A stretch of 64,000 bases of DNA from Gymnopus androsaceus JB14 (lineage: Eukaryota; Basidiomycota; Agaricomycetes; Agaricales; Omphalotaceae). Position numbers and translations under genes: made by a program. Shown piece by piece: positions 10,785 to 20,299 of the stretch. Each line of letters opens with the position of its first letter. Positions within the stretch are counted from its first letter, which is position 1. The notes beneath the pieces are model-generated. The model ran no database searches and was not told where the DNA came from. It saw nothing but the letters and a program-made list of their open reading frames with translations. The stretch is from positions 1 through 64,000 of the forward strand of contig ML769548.1 of NCBI GenBank assembly GCA_009733575.1, written 5' to 3'.

Positions 10785-12012
10785 CATCTGGAAAAATTCC
10801 CTAGTGCCCAGGAACATATAGGCTGCACTGAGGTACCCACAGGGTGACTAGGACACCCAGGATGTCTAGGCACCTCAGGCACCCCAAAGAAACCCCCCAA
10901 ATCCTGTGCATCCTGAGGATAGAAAAGTATCTCTGGGGTGTCCCTGAATATTCCTGGGGTGTCCCTAAATATCCCTGGGGTGTCCCTGATCATCCCTGGG
11001 TGTCCCCGGGGTGCCCCAGGGTGCCCTGGGAATCCATAGAGAAAATATTTAAAATTATATATTTTTTTACCATCTTAGCCTCTTATGCTCATATTTACCT
11101 TCTTTGTTTACTTATTCATTATTCATTATCCAAGTCTCAGTACTTAATACACTTATTATAGATGGTTGTTGCGCTTCCTGCTCACTGCTTACTATTGTCT
11201 TATTCATTTGGTGTTTCAGCGCTTAAATTCAAATGACTCATAATAAACTTAAAGATTGACACCTCACAGGTTTGAACTCTCAGCCTCGCAGTCAACTGTA
11301 TTATATAAGCAATAGCGCGAGAGCTCAAAACCACTGAACTATCTTGATGTAAGGTATGCTAGAAACTTTATGCACTATATACACTAACTAGTGGGGTCAG
11401 CATCACCTATAAGAAAATTGGTGAGCACTTGGTCATAAGTGCACATGAGCCCATTTTCTCACCATAGTCTACCGAGACTATCTACAGTGTTACCAGTAAT
11501 TATTCTTAGGTAAAAAGGGCTTGAAATGCGAAAACTAGACTCAATTTTTTCTCTTTTGGTTAATTGAATTTTGTGGTGGATATAATACATTGTAGCTTTT
11601 AATTAAAACATAAAGTATGTAGCCAAAACGTCAGATGGGCGCTTAAATCACGTGCTCGTAAGCACGAGCACATGACCGCTCTCCCAGGGTGTCCCAGGGC
11701 TTCCCACAGCTGTCCCAGGGCTTCCCAGAGCTTCCCAGGATCCCCAGGAATTTGCCCAATTCCCAGGCAGCCCAAGCAACCTGGGCAGCCTAAAATTTTA
11801 GCCAAATCCTGAAGGTCTTTGGGCTTGCTTGAGGCTAATTCCTGATTAACTTCAGAGATACTCAAGGATCCCTAGAATTTGGCCAAAATCCTGGGCTACC
11901 TGGGGTGCTTGGGTTGCCTAGTGTTGCTTAGGAATTGGCCAAATTCCTGGGCATCCCTGAGAGTGACCAGGCACACCTGGACTTGCCTGGGCTTTAGGTA
12001 GTTTTCCAGATG
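10785..12012. mobile_element. TIR element with CCCAGG-rich subterminal arrays, nested in gag
   Basis: The ends are CATCTGGAAAAATTCCCTAG and, on the other strand, CATCTGGAAAACTACCTAAAG, an imperfect ~28-bp terminal inverted repeat. About 230-330 bp inside each end consists of degenerate CCCAGG/CCTGGG words. The left side has a 21-bp tandem array (CCTGGGGTGTCCCTGAATATT type) at 10931-11010. The right side is the same segment seen at 1899, 52243 and 58879. There is no ORF and I found no clear target duplication. Probably a non-autonomous DNA transposon of unknown superfamily. Confidence 0.75.
11264..11340 (-). other. tRNA-like sequence with A and B boxes
   Basis: On the minus strand TAGTTCAGTGG matches the pol III A box and GAGTTCAAACCTG the B box, about 60 bases apart. 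Acceptor stem pairing is not convincing, so this is a tRNA relic or SINE head, not a working tRNA. It lies inside the element nested in gag. Confidence 0.45.
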
Positions 12013-13440
12013 CAACTTGTTGATCCTCCACGGCCTCTGCCTCTGCCTCGGGAATTTCCCCTAAAGGAATTTCCACGACCTTGGAAACCTCCTCTTCCCC
12101 TGTTACCGGCATAGTTTGCCGATTCCTTCTTGTGATCATGTCACATTTGGTGTACCATTGATTCAGCACGAATGGTAGAGATGAGCTCTGCAGGACTGAG
12201 CTTCTTGTCTGATTTAGTGGAGAAAACAGCCAATGCGTTTATAGTAGCTTTGAAGGTGTCGGGGACAGAGGACATAATGGTATTGACGAATATATCATTG
12301 TTGATATTGATTCCCCTAGTCATGAGGTCATCGCGGATGCTGATCATATTGTCCAAATGTTTATTGACTTTGGATGGGTCCGTGCATCGCATAGTGTGGA
12401 GTTGTCTTTGTAAAAATGATTCAGTAAGAGCGTTTTTAGAATCATAATCAGCGAGTAAATTTTCCCACAACTGCTTCGTGTTGTTGTAGTGCCTATACCT
12501 TCGGAATATTCCATCCAATAACCTGCCAATGATTGCATTCAGCAAATCACTATCCTTTTGCCTATGCCTGTCATCTGATTCTTGGGCAAGATCAGGTTGC
12601 GGATTCCATTCCAAATAACGCTGATAGCCGATAGATCTGGCTGCAAATTCCACTTGAGTTTTCCACGTGTCCCAGTTTGATCCGTCCGACTTTAAGGTTG
12701 TAACCTTATCAAAGGCTTTATTTGCTTTAGACATTTCGTTGTTGTCGTCGGAATCAGCAATTAAAGCGCCTGGTGATCCGGGATCTGATGGCGATGGGGA
12801 TCTGTGTGGAGAAGGTGGTTCTGTATTTGAATATGGAAATTGGGGTGCAGTGCCCTGTGGAGATGGTTGTGGAGGTGTAGGTGGGGCTGGTTCGCGTTTC
12901 GGTGCAGGTGACTGGGATGGAGCGGGAGTATGCTGCTGTGAGGATGATGCTATAGGCTGAGCAGCTGGTGCTTCAGTATCCTCTTCTTTGTCGTCGTCTT
13001 CATCGTTGTCGGCGATGTGTTGTAGGTGACTTCTGATAATTGCCTCCTGATCTTTCGCGATAGGCTTCGCAAAATTCGCTAATTTACCTGTCCAAGGTAT
13101 GTTGTATCGATTTAGGCAATGTTGTTTGTTGCACTGGCTCCACTTTCCAGTGGTTCAGTTCTTGTACCTGTCAACTAATTCGTCGATATCAAAGATGTGT
13201 GGGTGTCCTTTACAAGGAACAGTTTCGTCTGTGGGAGGTAATGGTGCTGATCTCTGCTGTGGCGTTACAGCTTTGCTACTCAATGAGCTGGCTTGTTCCA
13301 ATACGATAGAACATTGTCGAGTTACTGGTGGTGGTGCTTGTTCCGATGACTTTATCTCCTGTCGAGTTCGTAGTGGTGGAGGAGTTGGCCTGGGTGGCAT
13401 GAACAAGAGTTACGGCAATATGATGCGTCAATGGTTAAGG

Positions 13441-13455
13441 CCGGGGCCCATAACC
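13441..13455 (-). promoter_or_regulatory. Primer binding site of copia element
   Basis: The minus strand reads GGTTATGGGCCCCGG directly after the 5' LTR. It resembles the classical copia PBS that pairs with an internal fragment of initiator tRNA-Met. An identical site is found beside the non-autonomous LTR element at 42631-42645. Confidence 0.8.
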
Positions 13456-13817
13456 TATTAGAGTTATTTTCCTAAATAGGAAGTAGCAGCAGTAAGTCCA
13501 CACAGGACTTAGTAGTACGATCACACAGATTGATGGGGGACGACGGTGTTATTACAGGGTATGGTACCTAAGCTTATATACAGTCCTAAGTACAAACAAT
13601 ATATCGGGCAGGTGGCTAGTGCGTGAATATGTGTGGCTACTGTCCATACAGTAAAGTGGGTACTGCGAGAGAGCAAGTGGATACGGCGAGAGACTGAGTG
13701 GAGTCTGCGAGACGATAGTAGTGGAGTGCATGGGATGGTGATACAAACAAGTGGAGACTACGAGAAAGTGTTCCATGTATAGTTCGATAAGATATATTTA
13801 CCTTTGATATTCCAACA
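13456..13817 (-). repeat. 5' LTR of copia element
   Basis: The minus strand runs from TGTTGGAATATC to CTCTAATA, 362 bp. It abuts the primer binding site on its internal side and the CCTGC target duplication on its outer side. Confidence 0.93.
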
Positions 13818-13822
13818 CCTGC

Positions 13823-14867
13823 TTTCTGGAAATACAACCTCCAGAAATACATCTCACAATCCCATTATGGCACTACTGTACACCTGTACAAAAATTTATT
13901 CAAGCTGGATCCAGCAGAACACACCCTGATGAAAAGGCTATTTGATAACAAGCCCCGCGCAAAAAAGTCAAAGGGAAAACTGAACAAACTCACCATCTCA
14001 GAGGGGCATAGCACTCAGATGGTATTGAGGTAGGCATTCAATTGTAAAATTCTATTGCATAGTAATGATTAGTCAACAGGAATGTCGGGATAGAAGGAGA
14101 GGACAATGATATAGCTTACACGATTGACCAGGATTTAGATGAATTCAATGGCACCGAGGGATGCAACGAAGACAGCAATGATGAAGGTGATATTGGCGAC
14201 AATCAAGATGACAGCTCCAGTTTCAACAACAAGAGAGGTAGTTTCAGTGGCAGAGATAAGGGTGCAGAGGAGAGTTCCGTTAGTGCAAGGGATGACAGTG
14301 AATTGATGCACGCACTCGATGCAACAGGGATACTACAAAATGATGAATCTGAGCATCAAGAAGATGTTAGCAACAAACTCTCTCCATTGGATAGCTCAGA
14401 TAGGGTGGAATCAACAAACATTGGTATGGATTCTGAGCATGCAGGACCTTCAATAGCACAATTTCTAGGTAAGATATTCTACTCTTCTCAATACTCACAC
14501 AACTAATCCAGATCAAGTAAATAACCCACCCTTCCCCAGCACTAGTGGTTCTGTCTGTCCTTCTTGAGTACGTCGTGCAATAAAGCGTGCAGGGGGTAGT
14601 AGCATAAATGAATGTGCCAATTACTCCTGTGGAAAGCCAATTGAAGAGGGAGAGGACTTTGTGACATGTTCATGCCCTGGATGCGACTTGAAGGTGAATA
14701 ATTTGATTCTCAAATGAACAAGATACTCAACAATATAATAGTACCATATCTCCTGCCAGGGGTTGCTTCCAATACCAGTCGCCAACTGGTTTTGCAATGA
14801 TGAGTGCAGAAAAAATGCGACTGGAAGAGGGGCTGGCATCAAACAGCGGTGGATTCAAAAAAAGTAA
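13823..14867 (+). pseudogene. Family Z, C2H2 and PHD-like C-terminal exons (arm A, part 2)
   Basis: This continues the exon cut at 6824 with FWKYNLQKYISQSHYG (the helix and histidines of a C2H2 finger), then KLDPAEHTLMKRLF. After an intron comes an acidic Ser/Asp-rich region, then a final cysteine-rich module: CANYSCGKPIEEGEDF, CSCPGCDLK, and after another intron WFCNDECRKN. That spacing resembles a PHD-type finger. It ends at TAA 14865-14867. It matches arm B 36104-37136 closely. The gene as a whole is broken by the copia and deaminase-block insertions. Confidence 0.7.
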
Positions 14868-15416
14868 GAGTAGTGAAATTGTTTATATTGCAGTATATAT
14901 GAGATTGTTGGGGAAGTGACTGGGAAGTGAGCTGGAAGCGAGGAAGTCATGGATGTGGCGCAACATGCGGTAATAACTCTCTATTTAGAAGGTACAGGAG
15001 GGGAGGGAGGGGTCTGCTGACCTTAACAGTGAAATACAAGATGATATATAATAAAATCTTTTTGCACACCTCTTGTTCTTTGATGTCTACAAGGTCATCA
15101 GAAATAATCCATTTTGGATCTTGCCACATTACTCTCCATTTGGAACCATGGGTGATGCAGAAAATGACATACTTGTTACTCTCATTAGCTTTCATTTACT
15201 CTCCATTGGTGTGAGCCATTTACACCCTAGCTCTCTCCACTCTCCCCATTGCTTTGCTGGAAGTATGGCACTCAATGTCAAAGTTTTATTCACAGTCATG
15301 TCCAATTTTGAGGGATGGGCAAGTTTTGGGTGAGTTTTGGTGAATCATGTATGCAAAAGTACAAGGACTATCCACTTAAAATTTTTCAAAGAGCTGCAGT
15401 GCTGCAGTCTTTGCAC
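14868..15416. other. Non-coding stretch between family Z and MITE
   Basis: I see no supported gene here. Short open frames exist on both strands (around 14950-15330), but they are conserved only as DNA with arm B (35500-36090) and have no recognisable motif. Confidence 0.5.
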
Positions 15417-16150
15417 TAATGATGGACATGAGTCCAGATCCAGAACAGGTACCTGTTTCCCACGGATCCAGCCCAGGTCACAGGTCAGCCTTCAGTAAAT
15501 TTTTCATGACCTGCAGGTACCTGTGGATCCAGTACATGAAAATTTTGCTAGACTTAAATGCCCTAGTTATTGAGTACTAGGACTAATATTAGCACATACT
15601 GAATAGAATTGCTGTTAGTAGAATTAACATTGTTAAATTAGTGCTTAAATACTAATGTAACTGGTGTTTTATTACAATGATACTAACTCTACTATTAATT
15701 TATTGATACTAATATCAGTACTGGTGCTAGTTATTGGTATTATTAGTATGCTGATACTGGATTAGTACTGATAACCAAGTAATAGTGATACAAGATAATT
15801 ATTAGTACTCAATGTAACTTAGAAAGAATACTCGAACTGTATTAATTGGCACTTTATTCACTTGTAGACTGACAATAAATGTTTCATTGCACTTGCTGGA
15901 CACTTTGCACAAAACATAATATTTTTTTTTCACTTGTAATACATTATTTGTATTCAAGTTAAATACAGGTACCTGCAGGTATACCTGCAAGTACCTGTCT
16001 TCCAGGTCAGCACAGGTACCTGCAGGTATACTTGTGGCAGGTACCTGTTTCCCACGGATCTGGGGCAGGTCACAGGTCACCCTTTTTACATTTCAGGTAC
16101 CTGTCTGGCAGATCCAGGTTGACCCGGATCCGGACTTGTGTCCATCACTA
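15417..16150. mobile_element. hAT-like MITE, 734 bp, TSD CTTTGCAC
   Basis: The ends are TAATGATGGACATGAGTCC and, on the other strand, TAGTGATGGACACAAGTCC. CTTTGCAC is duplicated at 15409-15416 and 16151-16158. The empty site is present in arm B near 35480-35500. Subterminal regions carry many copies of the palindromic word CAGGTACCTG and close variants, at 15445-15540 and 15965-16120. No ORF of note. Confidence 0.9.
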
Positions 16151-16569
16151 CTTTGCACAATGATGTGATTTGCCTGCTGGCATACAGCTTGTGACCCATG
16201 CTACTCAATGGATGACTTTAGCATATTTGTAGCTAAATCCGAGCTACAAATGATACAAAAAGCTCATCAGCTGTGTCACACTCACTCCCATCAGAGGAAT
16301 TGGAAATTTAAGCCAAGTTACAAACAACAGATGCGTTTTGATGCTACAAATGCTACCATCAGTGATGGCATAATGCAAGCGACTCCTTAAGGAAAATTTC
16401 TCGGCTATTCACCTAAAAACAGAAGTGGCGCTTGCAACCCGACTGTTTCTTGACCGGACCTACGGGATGCACTTGTCTACAAATTCCGTCTACAAACTTT
16501 TCATCAAAATGTGACAAAAATTCTGTAGCTCGGCAATAACTATAAAAATCCTCCGGGAAGTCATTCGGA

Positions 16570-16665
16570 GATGGCTCGGAGATTGAACCGGCTGCAATTT
16601 TTTGGGACCATGTGCATGTATGGGATTCGGAGATGGCTCGGAGATGGCTCGGAGATTATGGGGCC
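16570..16665 (+). repeat. 11-bp minisatellite, CGGAGATGGCT units
   Basis: Tandem and near-tandem CGGAGATGGCT units occur at 16567-16592 and 16629-16657. Arm B has an expanded and rearranged version at 34248-34400. It lies about 300 bp upstream of the GH54 gene. Confidence 0.7.
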
Positions 16666-16909
16666 AAGCCCCGGGATGACTCTGCGGAAAAACCACTTCT
16701 TACCATTTAATACTTCCGTGTTCTCTTCTCGTCAGCAGGCCCACTGCTCCATCCAAAGACTTTCAGCCCGACCAGTTGAGAAGGGATTGCCAAGGAAAGA
16801 TACTGCTTTTCGCGAACTGTATGTCAGATATCATATGATGGCTCTACCTGACCCTCAGCAGAGCTGAGAGCATCAAGCGGCCCGTAACTCGTTCACCGTG
16901 TCTATACAG

Positions 16910-16917
16910 TATAAAAG
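16910..16917 (+). promoter_or_regulatory. TATA box of GH54 gene
   Basis: TATAAAAG lies 30 bp upstream of the ATG at 16947, implying a very short 5' leader. The same motif is kept in arm B near 33970. It suggests the copy arrived with its own core promoter. Confidence 0.6.
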
Positions 16918-16946
16918 CACATAATGCGCAATAATTCCTAGCAGAC

Positions 16947-18012
16947 ATGTTGTCACGATCAAAAGTATTCGCATTAGTAGGCCTTGCTGCTACTGTCGCC
17001 GCTGGGCCGTGCGACATCTACGCTGAAGGAGGAACACCCTGTGTTGTTAGTTCGTTTTCATGATAATCCAAATGCTTGTCGAACTGAATTATTTTGTTAG
17101 GCCGCCCACGGTACGGTCCGTGCCCTGTTCAGCGCTTACGACGGTGCACTCTACCAGGTCCAACGTAGCTCCGACAATGCCGTGATGAACATCGCGCCGC
17201 TATCCGCTGGCGGTGTTGCCAACGCGGCCTCCCAAGACTCCTTCTGCGCCGGCACTTCCTGCGTCATCTCCATTATTTACGATCAGTCCGGCCGCGCTAA
17301 CCATCTAACCCGAGCTCCTGCTGGTGGCTTCAGGGGCCCAGGACCCAACGGCGCCGACAACTTGGCCAGCGCTACTGCCGCACCGATCCACCTGAACGGT
17401 CAAAAGGCATATGGTGTCTTCGTTGTACCCGGCGTCGGCTACCGTAATGACAACACCAACGGCATAGCTACGGGTGACGCCGCAGAGGGCTTGTACGCCG
17501 TCCTAGATGGAACCCACTTCAACGGTGGCTGCTGCTTCGACTACGGGAATGCTGAGAGGAGCGCTACCGATACCGGCAACGGCCACATGGAGGCCATCTA
17601 CTTTGGCAGCTCCACGAGCTGGGGTACCGGTTCTGGCAATGGTCCTTGGATCATGGCCGATCTCGAAGACGGTTTGTTCTCGGGCTTCAATGTCAAACAA
17701 AATACTGCTAATCCCTCCATCACTTTCCGCTTCGTCACTGCGATTGTCAAGGGTCAACCAAACAATTGGGCGATCAGGGGCGGTAACGCTGCAACTGGCG
17801 CGCTGTCGACGTTTTACAACGGTGTGCGACCAAACGCGGCTGGCTACAACCCAATGAGCAAGGAAGGTGCCATCATTCTTGGTATTGGTGGAGACAACAG
17901 CATCGGCGCCCAGGGTACATTCTACGAGGGTGTCATGACTTCCGGTTTCCCATCTGACGCCACCGAGAACTCAGTGCAGGCCAACATCGTCGCCGCCAAA
18001 TTTACTACGTGA
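16947..18012 (+). CDS. GH54 alpha-L-arabinofuranosidase, catalytic domain only
   Basis: Exon 1 is 16947-17045, a 55-bp GT-AG intron is 17046-17100, and exon 2 is 17101-18012, giving 336 residues. A signal peptide (MLSRSKVFALVGLAATVAAG) precedes GPCDIYAEGGTPC, the usual mature start of AbfB. The catalytic residues known from the Aspergillus enzyme are present: nucleophile Glu in WIMADLEDGLFSG and acid/base Asp in LGIGGDNS, with the vicinal cysteine pair in GGCCFDYGN. It would be secreted and release arabinose from arabinoxylan or arabinan. The C-terminal CBM42 arabinose-binding domain of typical ~500-residue family members is missing; the protein stops right after the catalytic domain. It is GC-richer than its surroundings. 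The frame is intact. Confidence 0.95.
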
Positions 18013-18370
18013 GGCAGTGGTGGTAGAGGCTTGTAAAGGTTTGGATCCTAGATCCTCGGTCTTTCTACGTACATTCGCGGTCACTCAATGTGTAATTACG
18101 GTTGCATGCGCTCTGTTCCGTTTCGTCTCGTTCGTCTTGCTCTGTATACCCATCAATTGAACGCTCAAGTCTATTCGAACCTATTGCTTCTCTTTGTCTT
18201 GGTATATGATCGTCAGCGTCGAATCTTCATCTTCATACGTTGCTGTCAGGGCGAGTTCAGTCCCAAGCATCTGTCTGTTGAAGATTTACAGAAGTAGATA
18301 CACTATATGAGAGGCATCTAAAATACGGTCTATATGATAAGTTTTCAAAAGGCTATATCTCAACCAGCCC

Positions 18371-18630
18371 TTAGAACAAGTTCAAGGATCGATTGGCGAG
18401 CTTGAAGCCGAGGAAGGTGGCACCGTTCGCAAACGGCGACCTAAGGAGAACAAAAACAAGAATGTCAGCAAGGTGAACACAGCACACAAGATGTTTTTAT
18501 CATCCTCACCGAATTAGTGCTGGTCCCAGACCATGCGTGAACGCAGGGAAGCCTTCACTTTTAGTGAACATCTCTTCAAGTGTGCGAGGAAATGTAAGCG
18601 GGTCATGCAGCTCTGAGAAAACGTACCAAC
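18371..18630 (-). pseudogene. Fragment resembling the end of a mitochondrial carrier protein
   Basis: Two minus-strand exons joined across a 69-bp GT-AG intron (18441-18509) give EEMFTKSEGFPAFTHGLGPALIR followed by SPFANGATFLGFKLANR and a stop. GLGPxLIR plus NGATFLGFxxAN resembles the last repeat of mitochondrial carriers. A TATAAATAGG lies just upstream of the preserved part on the minus strand, leaving no room for the other repeats. So this is a truncated gene or a chimaera. An inverted copy is at 32230-32493. Confidence 0.4.
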
Positions 18631-18795
18631 TCTTGAAAACCCAAAATTACCTTAGAAATTTGGACCTATTTATACTCAGCCACTCACAGAAATGTCCAAT
18701 ATATTGTCTGAGTTAGAGTCTTAGAAGAGTCAGGTTTAAGTTCTAGATGTTCATGTTGGAAAGGGAGGTGGGTGGGGCAAAGAAAGGTAAGAGTA

Positions 18796-19072
18796 CTACG
18801 AATGTAGACACGAAAAAGAATCGCGAGTAAGAGAAGAAGGAAGGAGTGAAAAGCTGTGACGTGTGACCTAAGCGCTATGTAATGAAAACGCGGCCTCGTT
18901 GTTCCCACGCTCCTCCGAGGCCTGTACTTTCGTATTAATTATGTAGGCTTACGGTCACACTGGGGCTTTTCAGAACGAATGTATTGACACACTGAGAGTG
19001 TGTGTTGGGCAAAGCAATGGGATAATAATACTATGAACGGATAAAGATACATGAAACAGATTATTATCCACA
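18796..19072. other. Start of arm A-specific segment, no gene
   Basis: From 18792 arm A departs from arm B; arm B rejoins arm A sequence at 24328. The 5.5 kb between is built largely of small transposons and has no recognised host gene. Confidence 0.6.
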
Positions 19073-19256
19073 CACGCCAAAAGTGCAAAAAAATCCGCTC
19101 GAATGAAATACTGATTGATTTACTAATTTTCATGTGAAAAATCGCTTATGAGTGAAATTTTGAGCGAAAAATGATCATTCAGTTGAGCTACCTAGTTTAA
19201 TGAAAATATACTTATCAGTTGAGTTTTCAGTTAAAACTGAAAAAAAGACTGAAATA

Positions 19257-19520
19257 CTGTACCATTTCGATCACTTCGTTGGTCACAGGTCACAAGGGCC
19301 TCCAACGAAACGAAATGTCACAGCTTGTCCCACGTCATATCGGTCAGTAACGAATTTTTTTTGATTTTTGCGGGCGCCCTTCGGGCGCCTAACCCAATTT
19401 AGTAAGAATTTTTTGTAAAATTTTTGTTTTGTCACAGGTCCCACCAATCCCAAACGAAATCTAAATTCGTTCAGTTGGTCACAGGTCACACCCCCGAACG
19501 AAGTGCTCGAAATGGTACAG
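19257..19520. mobile_element. TA-target MITE (CTGTACCATTT family), 264 bp
   Basis: The ends are CTGTACCATTTC and GAAATGGTACAG, flanked by TA on both sides (19255-19256, 19521-19522). A diverged relative lies at 60874-61115. The inside contains repeated GGTCACAGGTCACA words and a GGCGCCCTTCGGGCGCC hairpin. TA duplication suggests Tc1/mariner mobilisation. Confidence 0.87.
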
Positions 19521-19522
19521 TA

Positions 19523-19647
19523 TCAGCTACTCTGGCAGCCAAAACAAATGGGCCCCCCCAAGTCAGGTATTGAATCACAACCAAATAAGATCTGGCCCTT
19601 CAGTAGGTTGCTGGGGGTCCATCAGTTTTGGCTGCCAGAGTAGCTGA
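19523..19647. mobile_element. TA-target MITE (TCAGCTACTCTGG family), 125 bp
   Basis: A 23-bp inverted repeat (TCAGCTACTCTGGCAGCCAA and beyond) is flanked by TA at 19521-19522 and 19648-19649. It shares its left TA with the neighbouring MITE, so one element inserted into the target site of the other, inside the centre of the foldback element. Confidence 0.85.
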
Positions 19648-20022
19648 TATTTCAGTCTTTTTTTCAGTTTTAACTGAAAACTCAACTGATAAGTATATTT
19701 TCATTAAACTAGGTAGCTCAACTGAATGATCATTTTTCACTCAAAATTTCACTCATAAGCAATTTTTCATGCGAAAATTAGTAAATCAATCTGTATTTCA
19801 TTTGAGCGGATTTTTTTGCACTTTTGGCGTGACAACTTGGGGGTGCCTGCTGGGAGTGCTAGCCTGACCATCTAGGTGCTGGGGCGCTGGAAGTGCTGGC
19901 CAGCACTTTTGGGCACCAGCCACACAGCACATGTTTTGCTGATGTAGTGGTGCATGAAACAAGCAAAACAATAGTATAGATGACAATAAGTAATAAGAAA
20001 TTAACATTTCTGTATGTAGCAC

Positions 20023-20169
20023 ATCAGCAAAACCTGTATGGTTGATAAGGCATCTTAATACATTCTGGAGCAAGGGTACCAGCTCCAGAGTGCTCCAGAG
20101 CAGTTTGATGGCCTTTTGACAGCTGTCAGTGCTCTGGAGCACTCTGGAGTACATACAGGTTTTGCTGAT
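20023..20169. mobile_element. Small TIR element (ATCAGCAAAACCTG family), 147 bp
   Basis: An 18-bp perfect inverted repeat ATCAGCAAAACCTGTATG is present at the ends. The inside is itself partly palindromic (CTCCAGAGTGCTCCAGAG against CTCTGGAGCACTCTGGAG). A lone end of the same type (TTTTGCTGAT) occurs near 19935, so a second, degraded copy probably lies at 19832-19945. Confidence 0.75.
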
Positions 20170-20299
20170 TGGCATGTTAGCAAGTGTTATGATTGTAAGC
20201 AATTATACTATGTCAATCAAACTATAATAAAAAGGTAAACATACATCAGCAAAACCTGGGTGAACTGGATAGCACTGGATAGTGCTATCCAGCACTCAT

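Larger units (their letters stand above)
10515..13406 (-). pseudogene. gag: Copia gag, split by a nested element
   Basis: The UBN2-type gag body (from MSKANKAFDKV at 12734) contains WDTWKTQVEF and LWENLLADYD-like motifs. A Pro/Ser-rich, acidic N-terminal extension can be read upstream towards 13.4 kb. The C-terminal zinc knuckle CYNCGGKGHFGNQC lies at about 10.74 kb. The nested element at 10785-12012 separates the body from the zinc knuckle. Confidence 0.85.
6825..13817 (-). mobile_element. Ty1/copia LTR retrotransposon, 6993 bp, TSD CCTGC
   Basis: Two ~362-bp LTRs (6825-7187 and 13456-13817) flank gag and pol on the minus strand. CCTGC is duplicated at 6820-6824 and 13818-13822. The uninterrupted target is visible in arm B at 37131-37145, confirming insertion into a family Z exon. 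Domain order is gag, zinc knuckle, protease, integrase, RT, RNase H, which is diagnostic of copia. Gag is split by a nested 1.2-kb element and pol by several TGA codons, so it is dead. Confidence 0.95.
13823..18791 (+). repeat. Inverted-duplication arm A (main part)
   Basis: It matches 32062-37136 in reverse complement across the family Z C-terminus, the GH54 gene and the carrier-like fragment. Arm A alone has the MITE at 15417-16150; arm B alone has the element at 34424-35064. The similarity continues outward on the far side of the copia element (5884-6819 against 37137-38080). Confidence 0.93.
19073..19831. mobile_element. Foldback element with 182-bp terminal inverted repeats
   Basis: Arms 19073-19254 and 19650-19831 are near-perfect reverse complements, starting CACGCCAAAAGTGC and meeting at GACTGAAATA/TATTTCAGTC. 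Two TA-target MITEs sit in the centre. Without them the element would be an almost uninterrupted hairpin of about 366 bp. No clear target duplication is visible. Confidence 0.85.

Noticed and set aside
10931..11010. Regular 21-bp repeats as a CRISPR array
   Set aside because: The repeats are head-to-tail without unique spacers, in a fungal transposon end.
17503..17757. Minus-strand frame inside GH54 (and its mirror at 33116-33370)
   Set aside because: Shadow of a GC-rich coding exon; no motif.
19375..19400. GGCGCCCTTCGGGCGCC hairpin as a bacterial-type terminator
   Set aside because: It lies inside a MITE in a eukaryotic genome and has no U-tract role here; it is a MITE-internal palindrome.
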